Source of the DNA: Aeromonas finlandensis
GTDB taxonomy: Bacteria > Pseudomonadota > Gammaproteobacteria > Enterobacterales > Aeromonadaceae
Reading direction: 5' to 3'
Assembly (NCBI RefSeq): GCF_000764645.1
Contig: NZ_JRGK01000046.1
Span: 1 to 38,871, forward strand
Length of the DNA stretch: 38,871 nucleotides
The translations under genes were made by a program, and so were the position numbers. The notes below the pieces were generated by a model that was not told the origin of the DNA, searched no databases, and saw nothing but the letters and a program-made list of their open reading frames with translations. Shown in pieces: positions 1 through 7,446 of the stretch (position 1 is its first letter; each line of letters starts with the position of its first letter).

Positions 1-537
1 ACCTTCGATGATCGCAAGCGGGTGGAGGCGATGCTGGCGCTGATCCGCGAACTGGCGGGGGAGCTCAAGGTATTGGTGCGCACCCGGGATGACAGTTTTC
101 TGGAGCAGTACAAGCAGGCGGGGGCGTTTGAGGTGATCCCCGAATCCCAAGAGGGGGCCCTGATGCTGGTCTCCCACCTGCTGCTCAACTGCGATATTCC
201 TATCGGCCGGGTGATCCGGCGGATGGAGCTGGAGCGCAGCAGCCAGTATCGCTTCCTGCACGGCTTCTACTGGGGGGATCAGAGCGCCAGCAATCTGGAG
301 GCGGATCAGCTGCTCGAACGTCTCCACCCGCTGTTGCTGCACGATCAGGCGTGGGCGGTAGGCCATGAATTGAGAGAGCTGCCGCTCGATGAGGTGCGGA
401 TCAAGGAGGTGCAGCGCGGGGATCAGAGTCTGGAGCCCAGACCCGAGCTGGTGCTGGCGGCTGGCGATCGGCTGATCCTGTTTGGTACCGTGGTGGCGAT
501 GGAGCAGGCGGAGCAGCGTCTGCTGGAGGGGCACTGA
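1..537 (+). CDS. KefB/KefC-type cation:proton antiporter, C-terminal fragment
   Basis: The reading frame is open from base 1 and ends with TGA at 535-537, so only the last 178 or so residues are present and the membrane part lies outside the window. What remains looks like the end of a TrkA-N (RCK) nucleotide-binding domain, followed by a linker and a TrkA-C-like module near the C-terminus (RPELVLAAGDRLILFG). This layout is typical of CPA2-family monovalent cation:proton antiporters (Kef, YbaL), where the cytoplasmic RCK part gates transport. A free-standing TrkA-like subunit is possible but less likely. GTG at 22 is an internal codon, not a start. The gene converges on the patatin-like gene with only 29 bp between them, and I see no clear terminator there. 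Confidence 0.7.
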   Translation, partial: TFDDRKRVEAMLALIRELAGELKVLVRTRDDSFLEQYKQAGAFEVIPESQEGALMLVSHLLLNCDIPIGRVIRRMELERSSQYRFLHGFYWGDQSASNLEADQLLERLHPLLLHDQAWAVGHELRELPLDEVRIKEVQRGDQSLEPRPELVLAAGDRLILFGTVVAMEQAEQRLLEGH

Positions 538-566
538 GTCCCCTCGCACTCATCGGCCGCGCCCCT

Positions 567-1712
567 TTACTCACGCTCTTTTGGTAGCCCTTCGATATCG
601 AGGAAGGCGGCGACCCGCTCCCGCTCCCTGAGAGTGTCCTGATAGCCCAGCTTGATCAGCTGCTGGCAGTAACCCGGATAGAACATCAAAAAGCTGGCCA
701 GACTGCTGGTCTCATCCCCCTTGACCCCGAGCACCCGCAACAGGCGGCGCAACTGCAGTGGCAGCTTGCGCAGATAGGCCAGCGCCATGGTGTCGAGATC
801 CTGACTCGGCTTCAGCACGCAGGTATCCACCCGTTTCAGTTGCAGGCGGTTGCGCTCCCGCTCCGAGATCAGGTCCAGGGTCTGGTTGATGCGCCACAGC
901 CGTTCCAGATCGGAGTTGAGGGTGTCGGTAAAGACCGTATCGAGCAGATGGCTGGCGATATTGGAGCTGGTGAGGTGGCCATGGTGATGGGTCGGCGCCG
1001 AGTGCTCAGGTGGATCGAGGGTGATCAGCAGGATCCGCTCCGCCCCCAGATGGATGGCGGGGCTGAGCGGGCTCAGCTGGTGGATGGAGCCGTCGCCGTA
1101 GAACTTCTCACCGATCCGGGTGGCCGGAAAGACGAAGGGGAGCGCCGAGGAGGCGAGCAGGTGCTCCGATGTAAGAAGGGTGCGTACCCCGCGCCGTCTT
1201 GCCCGCTCCCACGGATGGTGGTCGGCCCGCCCCTGGAAGAAGGTGGTGGAGAGACCGTCATCGTAATCCGACGCCGTGATGGCCAGCGCCTCCAGACTGC
1301 CGTAGAGGATGTTGTCATCGATGCGGTGATAGTCGATGAGCTGATCCAGCAGGCGGTGCAGCGGCGCGTTGTCAAAGAGGTGAAAGGCGTGGTTGGTGTG
1401 AGGATTGATCAGCCCCGCTGACCCCTCGTACATCAACCGCCACAGCAGTCGACCGGGGTGAAAATCGAAGATGTGGTGAGTCTCGAAGCGGCGCCAGACC
1501 CACTCCAGCTTGCGCACCCCCAGATGAAAGCAGGAGGCGTAGCAGGCCAGCGCAGTGACATTGATGGCCCCTGCCGAGGTGCCGCACAGGATGGGAAAGG
1601 GGATGCCGAGATTGCGCGGGTAGAGCTCCGCAATCGCCTTGAGGGCGCCGACCTGATAGGCGGCGCGAGCACCGCCACCGGTGAGCAACAACGCTGTATT
1701 GGGTCTGGCCAT
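567..1712 (-). CDS. Patatin-like phospholipase family protein
   Basis: A 381-residue protein with the patatin-fold signature. The glycine-rich oxyanion-hole motif TGGGARAAYQ is at residues 11-20, the nucleophile elbow GTSAG has Ser46, and the second member of the Ser-Asp dyad is in YGDGS at Asp207. The family hydrolyses acyl esters of phospholipids or other lipids. About 170 residues after the dyad are alpha-helix-rich by composition and carry no motif I recognise. There is no signal peptide, so it is probably cytosolic or peripherally membrane-bound. The start is the ATG at 1712; a weak AAGG lies about 10 bases upstream. It follows the TetR/hydrolase pair on the same strand, but the hairpin at 1792-1807 separates them. 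The substrate is unknown. Confidence 0.85.
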   Translation of the reverse strand: MARPNTALLLTGGGARAAYQVGALKAIAELYPRNLGIPFPILCGTSAGAINVTALACYASCFHLGVRKLEWVWRRFETHHIFDFHPGRLLWRLMYEGSAGLINPHTNHAFHLFDNAPLHRLLDQLIDYHRIDDNILYGSLEALAITASDYDDGLSTTFFQGRADHHPWERARRRGVRTLLTSEHLLASSALPFVFPATRIGEKFYGDGSIHQLSPLSPAIHLGAERILLITLDPPEHSAPTHHHGHLTSSNIASHLLDTVFTDTLNSDLERLWRINQTLDLISERERNRLQLKRVDTCVLKPSQDLDTMALAYLRKLPLQLRRLLRVLGVKGDETSSLASFLMFYPGYCQQLIKLGYQDTLRERERVAAFLDIEGLPKERE

Positions 1713-1791
1713 ATGCTGGCGCCTTATTGTTGGCCCGAGAGGGGCGTTCCCACTGACAAGTTAACTATAAGGCGCTGTATCAAATATAAAA

Positions 1792-1813
1792 ACGGGCGCT
1801 CGCCCGTTTTTTT
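1792..1813 (-). terminator. Intrinsic terminator after the alpha/beta hydrolase gene
   Basis: A perfect 7-bp stem (ACGGGCG at 1792-1798, CGCCCGT at 1801-1807) has A-rich and T-rich flanks on both sides, so it could work in both directions. It lies 13 bp past the end of the minus-strand hydrolase gene. Confidence 0.75.
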
Positions 1814-1825
1814 CATGGCCCCCTG

Positions 1826-2704
1826 TCAAAGGGCGCGATGAGGATTTTCCGGCCGCGCCAGCTGATCGAAGGCGGCAAAGACCGGGGCGCTGGCGAGGAT
1901 GCGACCGTGGCCCAGTCCCCGGGTGCTCACCAGCCGGGTATGACCATCCTGGCTGGCCCGCAGGGAGTCGTCATGAGGGGCAAACCTGTCCTCCTCGTCA
2001 TGCACAATCATCGCCGCGCCGCTGCGATTGGCGAGTCGGCCCAGCGGGTCGACCGTGCTCAAGGGGTGCTGGTACTCCTGCTCAATATCCTTGACCACCG
2101 CATCGAACAACCGGATGGAGTAGCCGGAGCGCGCCACCATGCCGTAGAGCTGGGGCACATAGTCGAGCACCGGCGAAATCAACAGCAGCGGCAGGGTATC
2201 GATACTAGGCTGACGGCTGGAGAGTGTGACGGCGCCCCCCATGCTGTGGGCGATGACCCCGTGCAGCGGACCTACTTCGCTGGCCAACTGGGTCGCCAGC
2301 TCGTCAAAGGCGCGTACGAAGCGGGGCAGATGGCCGGTGTTGCCTGCACTATGGCCGTGGGCCGGATGATCGTAGGCAATGGCGGTGAAACCCTGCGCGG
2401 CGATATGGCTCATCAACGGATAGAACTGGCTGGCGCTGCCGGACCAGCCGTGCATCAGCAGCCACAGCGGCCCCTGACCGAGCCGATAGCTCATCACTGC
2501 CCCTTCGCTGGTATTGACGGCCTGTTTCACCAGACCGGCAGGTTCGCTGCCATCCCGCTGGTTGCGCTGGGGGGTGAGCAGCAACTTGCTGGCGGTGCGC
2601 TTGGCATGGCTGGGGGCGAGTCTGTGGTGCAACCGGGTGCCGATCCCCAGCAGCCATTTGCTCGGGCTGAAGCGGCGGGTGTTGAAGTAGATCTTGCTGC
2701 TCAT
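1826..2704 (-). CDS. Alpha/beta-hydrolase fold protein
   Basis: A 292-residue alpha/beta hydrolase. The HGWSG oxyanion region is near residue 85, the nucleophile motif AHSMGG has Ser154, and the likely acid and base are Asp239 (in HDEEDRF) and His266 (in GLGHG), so the triad is complete. The open frame extends upstream to 2782, but I start at 2704 because ACAGG sits 6 bases before that ATG; an ATG at 2710 is directly abutted by the AGG and is less likely. The N-terminal 40 residues are basic and lack a clear signal peptide. The TetR gene lies upstream on the same strand with an 82-bp gap, so the two are probably cotranscribed and the hydrolase is a candidate target of the regulator. Substrate unknown; an esterase or lipase role is inferred from the fold. 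Confidence 0.85.
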   Translation of the reverse strand: MSSKIYFNTRRFSPSKWLLGIGTRLHHRLAPSHAKRTASKLLLTPQRNQRDGSEPAGLVKQAVNTSEGAVMSYRLGQGPLWLLMHGWSGSASQFYPLMSHIAAQGFTAIAYDHPAHGHSAGNTGHLPRFVRAFDELATQLASEVGPLHGVIAHSMGGAVTLSSRQPSIDTLPLLLISPVLDYVPQLYGMVARSGYSIRLFDAVVKDIEQEYQHPLSTVDPLGRLANRSGAAMIVHDEEDRFAPHDDSLRASQDGHTRLVSTRGLGHGRILASAPVFAAFDQLARPENPHRAL

Positions 2705-2786
2705 GGTCATCCTGTGGTTTTTATGTGCGAACGGTCGTGCTTTTTTATCGGTTTTTAAAAGTTCGTGTTGAACGGATGCCAAAACA

Positions 2787-3383
2787 TCAGCGCCAGCTGC
2801 TCAGCAGAGCGTCCACCTCGGGCCAGAAGTGGCGGGCCGGATCCTGACACAGTTCGAGATCGTTGAACACCTGATCCGCCAGATAGAGGCCATAGAGACG
2901 GTAAACGGCGCGCCAGGGATCCATCTCCCGTCGCCACTCACCAGCGGCCTGCCCCTGCACCACCTGACGGGCCAGATAGTCGAGCCAGAAGCGCACCAGT
3001 TGCCGGGCGGCTTGCTGCACCTGGCTCTTCTGTTCATGGCCATCCTGCGCCGAGGTCCAGGCATCGAGAAACATGCAGCGTCCGGCAAAGCAGTGGTTCC
3101 ACGCCTGCCAGGCGCGCAGCAGGGCGATCAGCTTGTCGTGCTGGCTCTGGTGCTCCTGCTTGCGTACCGGCTGGATCACCCGCAGCCGAAACACTTCGGC
3201 GGCGTACTCCAGCACGGCGATCTGCAGATTGTCGCGGGATTGAAAGTGGGCAAACAGGCCGCTTTTCGACATTTCGCAGGCGCTGGCCAGCGAGCCTATG
3301 GTCAGGCTCTCCAGCCCTTGCTGGCTCGCCTGCTCAAAGGCAGTCTGCAAAATGTTTTCCCGGGTCAGGCGCCCTTTGCTCAT
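2787..3383 (-). CDS. TetR/AcrR-family transcriptional regulator
   Basis: A 198-residue repressor-type protein. The N-terminal tetracycline-repressor helix-turn-helix spans about residues 10-55 (ENILQTAFEQ, then LTIGSLASACEMSKSGLFAHF), followed by an all-helical C-terminal ligand and dimer domain with tryptophan-rich segments. The frame runs upstream to 3455, but the start at 3383 has the strong Shine-Dalgarno AGGAGAGAAGG just before it. Homologous regulators usually repress their own operon, and a matching palindrome is present about 38 bp upstream of the start. It lies directly before the alpha/beta hydrolase gene, its most likely partner. The ligand cannot be told from the sequence. Confidence 0.9.
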   Translation of the reverse strand: MSKGRLTRENILQTAFEQASQQGLESLTIGSLASACEMSKSGLFAHFQSRDNLQIAVLEYAAEVFRLRVIQPVRKQEHQSQHDKLIALLRAWQAWNHCFAGRCMFLDAWTSAQDGHEQKSQVQQAARQLVRFWLDYLARQVVQGQAAGEWRREMDPWRAVYRLYGLYLADQVFNDLELCQDPARHFWPEVDALLSSWR

Positions 3384-3412
3384 CCTTCTCTCCTCGTTGG
3401 CGCTGGCAGCAT

Positions 3413-3430
3413 AAAGTACGATCGTGCTAA
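3413..3430 (-). promoter_or_regulatory. Putative TetR operator
   Basis: An imperfect palindrome around the perfect core ACGATCGT (3418-3425), extended to GTACGATCGTGC and on to 14 symmetric positions with one mismatched pair. It is centred about 38 bp before the TetR start, where an autoregulatory operator would be expected. Assignment is by position and symmetry only. Confidence 0.5.
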
Positions 3431-3496
3431 TTGTCGAGCAACAAATAGCCAGCATGGCTGGCTATATCGTCTCGCGCGTGTCACTGCGCGCGGGTT

Positions 3497-3598
3497 TCAG
3501 CTCTCCTTGATATCGAGCTGTTGCAGGGCGATGACTGCCTGAGTGCGGTTCTTGACCCCGAGCTTGCGAAAGGTTGTGGTGATATGGACCTGATGGGA
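3497..3598 (-). pseudogene. Decayed duplicate of the response-regulator 3' end
   Basis: Bases 3497-3568 repeat 3603-3674, the last part of the downstream-reading response-regulator gene including its stop codon, with 106-bp offset and no differences I can find. From about 3569 the copy diverges by scattered substitutions. In the matching frame it reads QVHITTTFRKLGV and continues to the same C-terminus and TGA as the intact gene (KAHITAIFRKLGV). It has no start codon and no receiver domain, so it is a remnant. Either the end of the gene was duplicated and drifted, or it is the stub of a deleted paralogue partly homogenised with the intact copy. Confidence 0.8.
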
Positions 3599-3602
3599 GG
3601 GC

Positions 3603-4247
3603 TCAGCTCTCCTTGATATCGAGCTGTTGCAGGGCGATGACTGCCTGAGTGCGGTTCTTGACCCCGAGCTTGCGGAAGATGGCGGTGATATGCGCCTTGA
3701 TGGTGGCCTCGGAGACGTTGAGCTCCCAAGCGATCTGCTTGTTGAGGCTGCCGTCGCGCAGCATGATCAGCACCTTGTACTGCTGTGGGGTGAGGCTGGC
3801 CAGCTTGCTGGCGAAATCGGGGCCATCTTCCGATTCGGGATGGAGCGAGATGCCTTCCGGCACCCAGTTATCCCCCCCGATCACCGTATTGAGGGCGTTG
3901 ACCAGCTCCTTCATCGGCACCGATTTGGGAATGAAGCCGAGCGCCCCGAGCCGCAACACCTGCTGGATGATGGCCGCATCTTCCGAGGCTGAGACCACCA
4001 CGATAGGCAGGTCGGGATATTGGCCGCGCAGGTGGGCCAGCCCCTCGAAGCCATTGGCCCCCGGCATCTTGAGATCGAGCAGCAGCAGGTCAACTTCGGG
4101 GTGCTCCCCCAGCAGACTGGTCAGGCTGTCGATGGAGTCAGCTTCCAGCAGTTGGGCGTCGTTGATGGCCATGTGCACCGCTTGGTAGAGGGCGCCCCGA
4201 AACAGGGGATGGTCATCTGCGATGACGATGGTAAATTGGCTGTCCAT
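3603..4247 (-). CDS. NarL/FixJ-family two-component response regulator
   Basis: A 214-residue response regulator. The receiver domain (about 1-120) has the acidic pair Asp11-Asp12, phospho-acceptor Asp58 in LLLLDLKMPG, a switch serine in VVSAS, and a conserved lysine in PKSVP. A LuxR-type helix-turn-helix fills about residues 150-210 (LTPQQYKVL ... LNVSEATIKAHITAIFRKLGV). Overall it resembles the CrbR/ActR-type regulators that control acetyl-CoA synthetase in vibrios and Shewanella, but I hold that loosely and give no symbol. No histidine kinase is next to it, so it is an orphan here. The ribosome-binding site is weak. The gene's last 100 bp are repeated directly downstream as a remnant. Confidence 0.9.
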   Translation of the reverse strand: MDSQFTIVIADDHPLFRGALYQAVHMAINDAQLLEADSIDSLTSLLGEHPEVDLLLLDLKMPGANGFEGLAHLRGQYPDLPIVVVSASEDAAIIQQVLRLGALGFIPKSVPMKELVNALNTVIGGDNWVPEGISLHPESEDGPDFASKLASLTPQQYKVLIMLRDGSLNKQIAWELNVSEATIKAHITAIFRKLGVKNRTQAVIALQQLDIKES

Positions 4248-4417
4248 ATTTCGGTTAATGGCTCACATTGTTGCTAACTGATTGTTTTGAAAAATCAAAC
4301 TAGCATCGCTCACCAAGAGGGTCAAACCCGCCGGTGCGCAAATGTGAAGCGACCATCGGATGTGTTGCCATCAGGGCAGATCGGCTGGGCGCAGGCAACT
4401 CATGCAGGAGGCAAGAG

Positions 4418-5044
4418 ATGAAATCCTTGGTATTGGCGGTGGGCACCGGCTCCACCTGGGCGATGCGGGCGGCACTGGTCCTCGCCATGAGCGGGTTGAC
4501 GTGGCAGGAGCAGGTGTTCGATCTGGAGGATGACAAGTCGCTGGCGCGACTCAAGCGGCTGGCACCGGCGGGTCTGGTGCCCTGGCTGGAGCATGACGGG
4601 GTGCGGGTCCACGACTCGCTGGCCATCGCCGAATATGTTCACGAACTCTCTCCCGACCGTCAGCTCTATCCGGTTTCGCTGGTCGAGCGGGCGCTGGCCC
4701 GCAGTCTCTGCGCCGAGCTACACGCGGGATTTCGGCAGATCCGTTCTCTGCTCCCCTTCTTTCTTGGGGCGCCAACCCGTATCGATCCCCCGGTGGCGGC
4801 GGTCGGTGAGCTGGCCCGTTTGCAGGAGATCTGGTCGCAGGCGCGGGGCCCCTTCTACTTTGGCGAGGCGGGCATTGTCGACGCCTTCTATGCCGTAATG
4901 GCCTACCGGCTGGCCAGCTACGGCATCGTGCTGCCCGGTCAGGCCGGAGCCTATCAGCAGGCGCTGCTGGCCTGGCCCCTGTGGCAAGAGATGTTGGTCA
5001 AGGCGCGGTTGCAGTGGCCGGTGGCGGCGCGCCAGTCACAGTGA
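4418..5044 (+). CDS. Glutathione S-transferase-like protein
   Basis: A 208-residue protein with GST architecture. The N-terminal thioredoxin-like domain (about 1-80) contains a GTGSTWAMR segment where the catalytic Ser/Thr usually lies, the cis-proline loop in GLVPWLEHDG, and the glutathione-contacting HDSLAIAEYV. A helical C-terminal domain fills the rest. GSTs conjugate or isomerise electrophiles with glutathione in the cytosol; the substrate here is unknown. The frame extends upstream to 4334, but the start at 4418 is preceded by AGGAGG with 7-base spacing. It is a lone gene between the divergent response regulator and the convergent malS, with a terminator just after it. Confidence 0.85.
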   Translation: MKSLVLAVGTGSTWAMRAALVLAMSGLTWQEQVFDLEDDKSLARLKRLAPAGLVPWLEHDGVRVHDSLAIAEYVHELSPDRQLYPVSLVERALARSLCAELHAGFRQIRSLLPFFLGAPTRIDPPVAAVGELARLQEIWSQARGPFYFGEAGIVDAFYAVMAYRLASYGIVLPGQAGAYQQALLAWPLWQEMLVKARLQWPVAARQSQ

Positions 5045-5070
5045 GTCGTGGCAGATGGATAAACGAGAGA

Positions 5071-5092
5071 GGGGAGCCAGTGGCTCCCCTTT
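5071..5092 (+). terminator. Bidirectional terminator between GST-like gene and malS
   Basis: An 8-bp GC-rich stem, GGGGAGCC (5071-5078) with GGCTCCCC (5082-5089), loop AGT, followed by TTT. It lies between two convergent genes and could serve both. Confidence 0.65.
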
Positions 5093-5119
5093 ATGTTGCT
5101 GGTGAAGGTGGCTTCGGGG

Positions 5120-7231
5120 TTACTTCTGCCGACCGGCAAAGACCACCACCACCTTGTCATCCCCCTTCTCCCGCACGAAGGCGTAGGGAGCATCCGAGAG
5201 TTTCTTATGGCTGCCTGCCGCAATGGCCGGATGGGCGGCGCGGAACTGGCCCAATTGCTGCCAGTGTTTGACCAGCTCAGCCTTGTCTCCGCTAGCCAGA
5301 TCCTGCCAGTTCATGTCGGAGCGCAGTGCCTGATCGAACACCCCGCCATCCTTGGCCAGCCCGCGGCCGGACTCATCGCCGTAGTAGAGCTGGATGCCGC
5401 CCGGCAGCAGCATAAAGCTGTTAGCGACCCGGCGCTGCAGCGACACATCTTGATAGTCGCCAAAGAACAACTTGGTGTCGTGGGAGCTGATGTAGCTCAG
5501 CACGTTGAACTCGGGATCTTGATTGATGCGGCTGGCGTAGCTGGCATAGGTTGGCTCGGCTCCCGCCATGCACTGGGCCTGGGGCAGGGCGAACTCGCGC
5601 TGATAGTCGAAGTTGATCAGCGAATCGAAACCGTTCTGATACCAGAAATCCTTGGCCACCCCGTGATCCCACACCTCGCCCACCATGTAGAAGGGCAGAT
5701 CGTCGAGTGCCTTCTCCGGGTTGGCGGTCTTCCACTCCTTGAGCGCAGTGGTGCCCGCCTGTTTGAGCTTGGCCCACACCTTGGGCTCCAGATGTTTGAC
5801 GGTGTCGGCCCGAAAACCGTCGATGCCGAAGCGGCGCACCCAGTCGGTGTGCCAAGCGATGAGATAGTCACTAACGGTCGCGTTGGGCAACGCCTTGGCC
5901 CTGGTATCTTTTTTCGCCGCCAGCAGCAGCGGCAACCCTACCGGTTTGGTCGATTCGGTGAGGAAGTCCGGTAGCCCCGCCACCGAGCCGGTGACATCGT
6001 CGGTGCCGGGCTGTGGGTAGCCGGGCAGACCGGCGCGCACCCAGTCACCGCTCCACCACTTGTTCCACGCTGGCGATTGATAGTCGATGAACTGGTTGTA
6101 GCCATGCCAGTTGAGGCCGCCGCTCGGGCGCCACTGGTTCCAGGTGGTCGGCAGTTTGGCTGTGTTCTGGGTCAGCTCGGTGAGCCCCAGATCCTGCAGA
6201 TCGGCGAGGGTGGCGTAACCGGCGTGGTTCATCACCACGTCGAGGATGATCCGCATGCCGCGCTTGTGGGCTTCGTCCACTAGCGTCTTCAGGCTCTCTT
6301 CATCGCCGTAGTTGGGGTCAATCTTGGTGAAGTCGAGCGCCCAGTAGCCGTGGTAGGCGTAGAAGGGGAAGTTGCCCTGCTCGCCACCGCCGATAAAACC
6401 GTGCACCTGCTCCACCATGGGAGTGATCCAGATGGCATTCATGCCGAGGCTCTTGATGTAGTCGAGCTTCTCGGTCAGCCCTTTAAAATCGCCGCCGTGC
6501 CAGGTTGCCACCTCATCCTGCCCATCCTTCTGGCGGCCGAAGCTGTGATCGTTGGCAGGATCGCCGTTGTGGAAGCGATCGGTTAGCAAGAAATAGACGC
6601 TCGCCTGATCCCAGCTGAAAGGTGCTTGCTTGGCTGCCTTGACCGGTTCGAGCAGCAGCAGGCCGCCGCTCTCTTTACTCGGGGTCAGAGTCAGTTTGCC
6701 CTGTTTGACTACCGCCTCTTGTTTTGAGTAGCCATCCCGCAGCCGGGTGCCGTCGGGCCAGACCCCTTGCAAGGATACCGTGACCGGGCCGCCATCCCAG
6801 CTGATGCAGGGCTCCTCTGGCGGCTGGCGCTTGAACTCGCTCTTTTTGGTCGCCCGCAGCACCTTGAGGCTGGGGGTATCAGGGTTGAAGGTGAACTGAT
6901 ACTCCCCTGCCAGCATCACCCGCAGGTTAAAGCTCTGATCCTTGCTGCACTTGTCCATCGGCTGGGCGGTGCCGAAGGGAAGCGGTTTGCTCTCGCTCGG
7001 GCCAAAGCTGGTGCCACAACTGTTGCCTGCGTCGCTGATGCGGATCTGGTGGCTCCCCTTGGCGAGCGTATGGGTCAGCTCCACCGTGCCCTTGTCCAGC
7101 ACGATCGGGGTCGCCACCGGTTGACCATCCACATAGAGGTGAACCTCGGGGGCGGCTATCGCCTGTTGGGTGAACAGCGGGGCTGCCAGCAAGGCAAGCC
7201 AGAGGGGGGATAAAAGGGGAGCGCGACGCAT
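5120..7231 (-). CDS. malS: Periplasmic alpha-amylase
   Basis: A 703-residue GH13 amylase (E. coli MalS is 676). The signal peptide covers about residues 1-27. An N-terminal region of about 200 residues with several cysteines precedes the TIM barrel, as in MalS, which is disulfide-bonded in the periplasm. The four GH13 motifs are visible: DVVMNH (331-336), GFRADTVKH with nucleophile Asp476, GEVW with acid/base Glu519, and SSHDTK with Asp585. It cleaves longer maltodextrins in the periplasm so that they can be taken up by the maltose system. I start at 7231, where AAGGAA lies 7 bases upstream and the signal peptide begins; the frame is open to 7291. No other mal gene is adjacent. Confidence 0.92.
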   Translation of the reverse strand: MRRAPLLSPLWLALLAAPLFTQQAIAAPEVHLYVDGQPVATPIVLDKGTVELTHTLAKGSHQIRISDAGNSCGTSFGPSESKPLPFGTAQPMDKCSKDQSFNLRVMLAGEYQFTFNPDTPSLKVLRATKKSEFKRQPPEEPCISWDGGPVTVSLQGVWPDGTRLRDGYSKQEAVVKQGKLTLTPSKESGGLLLLEPVKAAKQAPFSWDQASVYFLLTDRFHNGDPANDHSFGRQKDGQDEVATWHGGDFKGLTEKLDYIKSLGMNAIWITPMVEQVHGFIGGGEQGNFPFYAYHGYWALDFTKIDPNYGDEESLKTLVDEAHKRGMRIILDVVMNHAGYATLADLQDLGLTELTQNTAKLPTTWNQWRPSGGLNWHGYNQFIDYQSPAWNKWWSGDWVRAGLPGYPQPGTDDVTGSVAGLPDFLTESTKPVGLPLLLAAKKDTRAKALPNATVSDYLIAWHTDWVRRFGIDGFRADTVKHLEPKVWAKLKQAGTTALKEWKTANPEKALDDLPFYMVGEVWDHGVAKDFWYQNGFDSLINFDYQREFALPQAQCMAGAEPTYASYASRINQDPEFNVLSYISSHDTKLFFGDYQDVSLQRRVANSFMLLPGGIQLYYGDESGRGLAKDGGVFDQALRSDMNWQDLASGDKAELVKHWQQLGQFRAAHPAIAAGSHKKLSDAPYAFVREKGDDKVVVVFAGRQK

Positions 7232-7396
7232 AAGCCATTCCTTGAGCAGGGCAGTTCGGACAAGGGCCCATTCTAGGAGGCCATAAGGCACTGTTGGATC
7301 GGCAAAATACCGATTTGTGAACTCAGTGCAAATGGTTACGTTTTCAAGCCGTGGAAAGTGTGACGGAGACGGGAGTGAGATGAATCTGGGGATAAA

Positions 7397-7422
7397 AAAT
7401 GCCGGTCAGGTGACCGGCATTT
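7397..7422 (-). terminator. Terminator of the gtr-like cassette
   Basis: A perfect 12-bp inverted repeat (AAATGCCGGTCA at 7397-7408 and its complement at 7411-7422) with a 2-base centre. On the minus strand it is followed by a T-run, and it lies 25 bp beyond the last gene of the cassette. Confidence 0.85.
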
Positions 7423-7446
7423 GGGGTGTCAGGCATCGTCGTCACA

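Noticed and set aside
1776..1785. TGTATCAAAT shared with 13355-13364
   Set aside because: A 10-base match in two unrelated intergenic stretches is not enough to claim a repeat family.
4286..4299. TTTGA-AAAA-TCAAA dyad upstream of the response regulator, reminiscent of an FNR box
   Set aside because: The FNR site needs TTGAT-N4-ATCAA; here the arms lack the inner T and A at the right spacing.
7316..7331. TGTGA-N6-TGCAA upstream of malS as a CRP site
   Set aside because: Only one half-site fits. MalS is CRP/MalT-controlled in E. coli, but I found no clear MalT boxes here to support it.
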